From assembly GCA_039619475.1 (NCBI GenBank), contig CM077116.1:3224001-3288000 (forward strand): a stretch of DNA of 64,000 nucleotides, given 5' to 3'. Position 1 is the stretch's first letter; the number at the start of each line of letters is the position of its first letter. A program made the position numbers and the translations under genes. Below are positions 58,576 through 64,000 of this stretch, piece after piece. The stretch is from Icerya purchasi (lineage: Eukaryota; Arthropoda; Insecta; Hemiptera; Monophlebidae). A model generated the notes under the pieces. It was not told the origin of the DNA, searched no databases, and was given only the letters and a program-made list of their open reading frames with translations.

Positions 58576-61039
58576 AAAATTCAGTCAGGCTATAATAATA
58601 ATAATAATTATTATTAATTACATTATGCTCTTCCTAAAAATTAACCTAACAATTCCCTCTTTCAATTATTACAGAAACTTCAATATATGCGGATAAAACC
58701 ATTTCTTTATACATGATATATACTTTGTTGCTATTGTTTGTTTCTTTTAGTTGTCATATGAGCTCTCTACTGTAGAACCGACTGTTAAAAAAGGTGAGTC
58801 TGCCTCGTTCCATCTTTAAAGGAGACAAATAGTGCGTCTTCGGTATAACTTATTTGTCTCATAACTTTGCACCCATGTGGGGGAACGAATTTTTCGTAGC
58901 ACCGATGCACTCTCATTTTTGAAGTAAAACCTGTGAATTACAAAGATCAAATTCGATCGAATAAATCATCCTTCCATATTCATTAGTATTTAACATCATC
59001 GATTTTTTACTAACTTCATTTTTTTTTACCTCCTCAACAAACAACCCCCAGCCCGAAGCAATACGAAAGGGAAAGAATCGGTTAAGTAGAGATTCTGTCG
59101 CAGATTATAGATATTGAAAAGATTTGAATTTAACTTTGAAGAAAACTACAAAATTTCTTGTGGAGCAGTGGAGAGGTGAAATAGTCAACGTAAGAGTGAT
59201 ATAATAATGAAGGTTGAATGGAATCACATTCTATTTCTAAAGCACCGGCGAAACGTCAATAAATGCGACCAAAGCGAACTGTTTATCGATGAGAGATTTC
59301 TATATAGATGCTACAAGAACTAACACAATTCATCTAAATCTAGTCGAATGCCGAAATTGTAATATTTCAAGAACTGAAAAATCGCTACTATTAGCGGCCT
59401 TTAAAAATTGCTTTTAAATTATAAATTTACCGGGTATTATAAGTTTCGTAATTTATGTTTAAAAATGATAGTCGACGAAAAATTTCTCACGGACGCTATC
59501 ACTTTTTCAGGAGAATTGCCGAATAATATCCGAAGGGAAACTTCCAAAAACTCCCAAGTTAACTCAAGAACAAAATTGATATGGCTCCGCTGTGTTATTT
59601 TTCACTTAGCGGAGCGTTGCAGTGAGGAAAATCTACACTTGATGGAAGCAATTTTTACAATCGGAATACTACGCCTGAGATTGTCGTCGATCACTATCCT
59701 AAATAAACGGGTGATTACGTTACTTGAGAAAGTTGCAATGTTTTCGATGCAGACGTACCAAGTATCATTTGGTTTATCGATAAATGGAGGTAGAAAGCAC
59801 AACTCGGAGGTTTTATTCAACAGTCCGAGAATATATTTGCAGATTTAAAAATGCGAATGCAAAAGCGGTCCGTCCTTTTAATTCGGCATGCGTCCGAAGT
59901 AACGAAATAACGGCAGACGCTTAGATTATTAAATTAAAACGAGAAGAATGCACTCTGTCGCCAGCGCATAGCAGCTCTTTTTGTTGACAAAATTAGCGTC
60001 ACATAAAGTACGCTACTTGCACGTTTATCCGGCTCAAAAGCTTGCAGTAGCCTTCCGCGAAAGGTATAATAAAATTTGAAAAACTTTCAGAGAAAAGTTT
60101 TTCAGGCGCTTGCTTGGCATCCCTGTTGGAAAAAATTGCCTAATTAATTTGGAAGTATTGAACCGAACGAATTGAAACTCATTTTTTACGTTAAACTGAG
60201 CACACGCTGAGAAAGAGCATTTTCAACTTGCAAGAGCTGTTTTATCGTAGCCGAAGATAGTAGGATGACCGAAATTAAGATTTAAAGATTAATCCGCTTG
60301 CGGATAGTACTGAAAGAGTACAAGTACGCAAAGGGCTGAAGAAATGTGGCGAAAGAATGAAACAATTAAAATAAATATGCGGCTCGGGCGCCGCCTGGAA
60401 ACAATAATAATACGACTATATGTTGCCGGTCAATCGTAACCTTCAATCGGATTAAAAGGGCTCTTTTTAGGTCCATCCCATGACGACTAAGTTTATTAGT
60501 TTTGCGATGGACCGAATAACTTCATCGGTATTTAGTTACGTGACGGAAACTATTACGAAAAATTAAATAAAATACTCGCTATTTCTCACGTGAAAGGTAA
60601 TGAAAACGTGCAGCATTCCATGATATGCACATTAGTTAGTACACAGCAAATAGACACATACATATATGTATATACTCGTGTATATATATATGTGTGTGTA
60701 TGGATTTTTTGACGCTAATTTTTAAAGCAGAGGTGAATCTGGAGATCTTTTGCGAGTTTTGATTTGGTGGTCTAGTGAAATCCCAAATCTTCTTCGAACA
60801 ACACATATGTATATCATGGAAAGCGTGAAAACATCGGTTCGGATTAATCCGTGTATTTCCTAGTTATCATGTTTCTTCTAATACATTGAAAATTCTTCAG
60901 TTATTCGATTAAATGTACGCGTTTATATATTAAAAACGGTAATTTATTACTACCGAATTAATTATTAAAGTAGTTTTTGCTTAATCCAGTTTCTTTGACT
61001 TGTGCAATGCAAGTAATGTCAGTAAGAACGCTTGTTGTT
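58576..61039. other. unassigned DNA
   Basis: A 146-codon plus-strand frame at 59408-59848 has no recognisable domain and is crossed by a minus-strand frame. A TA/TG-rich stretch lies at 60655-60702. Confidence 0.4.
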
Positions 61040-62320
61040 TAGACGATTGATAATTTAAATAAAACTTGCCGGCCCCAAAGTGCGTAAAGCAATCGTTCGG
61101 TTTTATCGATAGATGTTATCGCCGATTAGCTGACTAGGCTCAGGCCGCGTACATCAAAGAATTCGACTAGACCGTTTTTGTTTCGATACTTTAATTGCCA
61201 TTAAAACCCCCGACTCAGCGTCTCTAGTGCAGTTAGACGGTTTACTAAACACAAAGCCCGGTGGTCTGCCTTTTTTTCGGCCATCACAAATTCCCATTCA
61301 TAAGGGGGCTAGAGAGGATTTCCCCGGTAATGTATACATACATATCCTTTTTTTATGTAATTGGTCACTTCCAGTTGCAGCCGTTCACATTCGGTGTATA
61401 ATTAGCGACGCTATCCATTGCTGTTTCAGGATCGTGATGACAAATGTCTTTATTTGTCGCGCACATAAACTTTTTCAACTTCGATACGGTTAAATCTGAC
61501 GTAAAATAATTTTAACTTTGCAAAAGAAAGAAATATAACGTACGCGTAGACACCTGGCAGCATTAGTTTCGTTGTTTGAAGAGACAGTTGCTCGCTGATC
61601 CGGATGAATGTTCTTGGTGAAAGTTTAAACGTTTGCCCGAAATGATACGGAAAGTATGTCGCGGCGCGCGTTATTGCATTACGGATAATCACGCGTGATG
61701 AGCTGGAATTTTTCTGGGCTGGTCGCTTTTCGTTACTCATTTACTGGAACGGATAGTGGCAGAAGTGCAGAAATTATGCCCAAGTTAAATAGGAAAGAGG
61801 AAACTTTCGGAATTAGAGTCTTAATAGTTGAGCGTGTACGGCCATCTTACTGGGAGCCCGGCTGCGTCGCTCTGTCTAACAGTTTGCACAACGGGGTTAA
61901 GTTAATTACCAGTCGCGCACATATTCCACTACCGGCAGAGTCGCACTTTTACTGAACCGTCTCCAGGTCTTATGGGCTGCTGGCACGATGCAATGAACCG
62001 AAATAGCTCGGCTGCAAATCCGAAGAACTCGGCTAAACGTTGGCAAACCATCTTCTTATTTTCAATCTAATTACCTTATTGCGGCTTTAATCGTGCAAAA
62101 CTTGCCACCTTTATCTTTCACTTTATAATAATATTATCCCCGACGTCTTTTCAACAGAATTCAGCTCGAATAATCTCGGCTATTTCAACGAGACCTTCTT
62201 GCTCCTCCAATTATGCGCTCCTACGAATTACCGTAAAGCTCTAACTCTCCCCTTTAAACATAGCTTGTTCCGTTTGGAAATTACCTGCAGCCCGGGGCCT
62301 GTGTGTTCGGTTTTTTTTTT
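61040..62320. other. moderately GC-rich, CpG-dense block
   Basis: Similar in character to the blocks at 2.1, 48.4 and 54.2 kb, though milder. Frames of 84-96 codons overlap on both strands without domains. Confidence 0.25.
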
Positions 62321-62843
62321 CTTTTCCGAAAATCATTTCAATCGATTTCTACGCTCCAACTCTGTATCCCCCCCCCCACCCCCCATATTGTTCTTACTTT
62401 CAATTCGCCGTTTTAGAACGATTATTTATTTAAGCTGTCCGAGAAATTATTAATATCCGTACTCGGATTACACAAACGACTTTTTTTTTCGCGCGATAAT
62501 TACTAATTTTTTTCCTCCTTTTTTCGATTTATTTACTTTTTTTATTTTACCTTTTTGCTCGATCTTCAGATTTTTTACTTTGAAGGCAGAATATAAAACT
62601 TCTGCATGAGCAGGAGACTTTCCATAAATATAAATAATTTTTAAACCGATTAAAAGTGAAAAACTATTTTCCGTACCAGTTTACTTATGAAATATTGAAA
62701 AATTTTTGTTTTCAGAAAATATATATGTTTTTCATTTACTATGTCCTATTTTCCCTCGAAACAAACCAGTAATCTCTGATTAAAAATATTTTTCCGTTAT
62801 TATAAATCTCCAACTGTGAAATTTTTCAAGATGCCAAATGGTA

Positions 62844-62900
<57 letters not shown>

Positions 62901-63279
62901 TATATATATATTATTTAAATGCATCTTTAAAATCTTTAAAAGAGAAAAAAAGAATATTACAACATTAAATAATGACTTTTTCAAATTTTCCAGGGTGTCA
63001 GTTTTTTATTGTACAGTACGTATATAAATGCAGCACGGCTGAAAATTTATTTTGGTGACAGACCGTGATCGATCTTGTTCGTGGGTACAATATTTTTTGT
63101 TTCGCCTGGCAGTGCCTTTAAATTAATAAATTTTGCGTTCACTTCCGTGTATCCAACAGTTACGTATAGGTGATTACACGAATTTTCTATAATACAAATA
63201 TTTTAATGTTTTCAGGGGACCATTGCACAAACATTAGAATAATGAAGTTTGAGAGCGATTCCTCAATATGTCGTGTTAA
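62321..63279. other. unassigned AT-rich DNA
   Basis: Contains (TA)n at 62849-62911 (with TACACATA interruptions) and a C-run at 62371-62387. No gene recognised. Confidence 0.45.
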
Positions 63280-63420
63280 TATAGATAAGAGGTCTGATCA
63301 AAAGGTTTTTGGACAAACCTGTTTGTTGTACGTAACACAGGAGTACGGCACACAGGTTGTTCAACGAGATGGAACGTAGTGAATCTTCTTCTGTCGAGCT
63401 AGCCATCGGTTCGATTTTTC
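63280..63420 (+). mobile_element. possible mariner-like terminus scrap
   Basis: GAGGTCTGATCAAAAGGTTT and TTTGGACAAACCTG resemble the GGTCTG-TCAAAAA start of some mariner termini. An ATG about 85 bp later opens a short frame (MERSESSSVELAIGS), but this does not match a mariner transposase that I know. No opposite terminus is seen. Confidence 0.25.
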
Positions 63421-63895
63421 CAAATGTTAAACAACGCGTGGTAAATTCCATCTGGAAAAATGAAACCGATGTGTGGTGAATCAGTTAAGCGATCTCTATC
63501 GTTCGTTTTTCTCGAACCGGTTACAATTCTGCAGAGTAAATTTCTCGAGTTGGCTTTTTGGTCCGTTCAAATAGACCTCTGCTAATTTAACTAATTAGTT
63601 CCTTACCCAATAGCAGTTACCGGACCGTTAAAAATCATTTAACGGAAAAAATTTGAGCTGTTGGCTTGCTACCCGACTACTAAACTATTGCGTTAAAATG
63701 TTTCAAACTTTGGAGAAAGCTATAGCAGAATTTTAATTCGGAGAAATGTGCCGAGAAATTTACCGTTTTCCTTGCTAGAGGAAAATAAGTTGATAAACAT
63801 GGCATCACAGTTCCCATCTGTAAACCGCTTATTTTTTAATAAATCATTAAATTGAAACATCGAATTTTAAACCTATACGATTTATGTATGTATAA

Positions 63896-64000
63896 TACAC
63901 ATGGTCGGACAAGTGGATAGCAACAGAAACATTTTACTTTACATGGTGTATAGAAATTGAATGGTCAAATTATCATGTGCGCATTACTATTGATGGTTCG
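63896..64000 (+). mobile_element. possible Tc1-like left terminus, cut by window end
   Basis: CACATGGTCGGACAAGTGGA follows a TA and resembles Tc1-type ends with ATGGTCGGACAAAAGT phrasing. The rest lies outside the window. Confidence 0.3.

Noticed and set aside
59408..59848. 146-codon plus-strand frame
   Set aside because: No motif recognised and a minus-strand frame of 72 codons runs through it; could be chance in this region.
1..64000. CRISPR array, operons or prophage
   Set aside because: No regularly spaced repeats with unique spacers, no prokaryotic gene organisation; content is eukaryotic transposon relics.

Overview
The window looks like repeat-rich nuclear DNA of an arthropod, most likely an insect. 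It is AT-rich, CpG is not depleted, and there are no operons, ribosome binding sites or long host reading frames. Every protein similarity I can recognise belongs to a transposable element: non-LTR retrotransposons of an I-like type (CCHC ORF1, endonuclease, reverse transcriptase, RNase H), Jockey-like and RTE-like fragments, a CR1/L2-like relic, a Penelope-like element (PLE) with a GIY-YIG domain, and a Tc1-like DNA transposon. I found no convincing exon of a host gene. Family names are from memory of motifs, not from a search.

Layout. 1-5,000: a 5'-inverted Jockey-like relic, then a CpG-dense block near 2.1-3.3 kb. 6.6-12.9 kb: an RTE-like 3' end with a GAA-type tail, I-like fragments on both strands, a 12-bp tandem repeat, the best ORF1 of the window (two zinc knuckles) followed by a broken endonuclease, and a tRNA-like SINE candidate. 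17.8-25.8 kb: an internally deleted I-like copy, an RNase H relic with another A-tailed insertion against it, a 10-bp minisatellite and an RTE-like fragment. 26.9-39.6 kb: inverted-repeat elements (26.9, 35.7, 37.7 and 39.5 kb), a CR1/L2-like RT relic and an RNase H-bearing relic. 40.7-47.4 kb: the richest part, a Tc1-like transposon joined at its 3' side to a PLE that carries a 146-bp inverted duplication and a hammerhead-ribozyme-like motif, followed by two tail-to-tail I-like fragments. 50.6-53.7 kb: two more I-like relics. 53.7-64 kb: mostly unassigned DNA with two CpG-dense blocks, a second PLE scrap, a repeat shared with 33.1 kb, and two possible transposon ends at the right edge.

The elements are dead or damaged. 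The transposase has two frameshifts and a stop, and almost all retrotransposon frames are broken. Only the 260-codon PLE tail is open, and it may lack its catalytic glutamate. The parts most worth following up are the PLE palindrome with its ribozyme-like 3' region, and the unclassified foldback and dispersed repeats.
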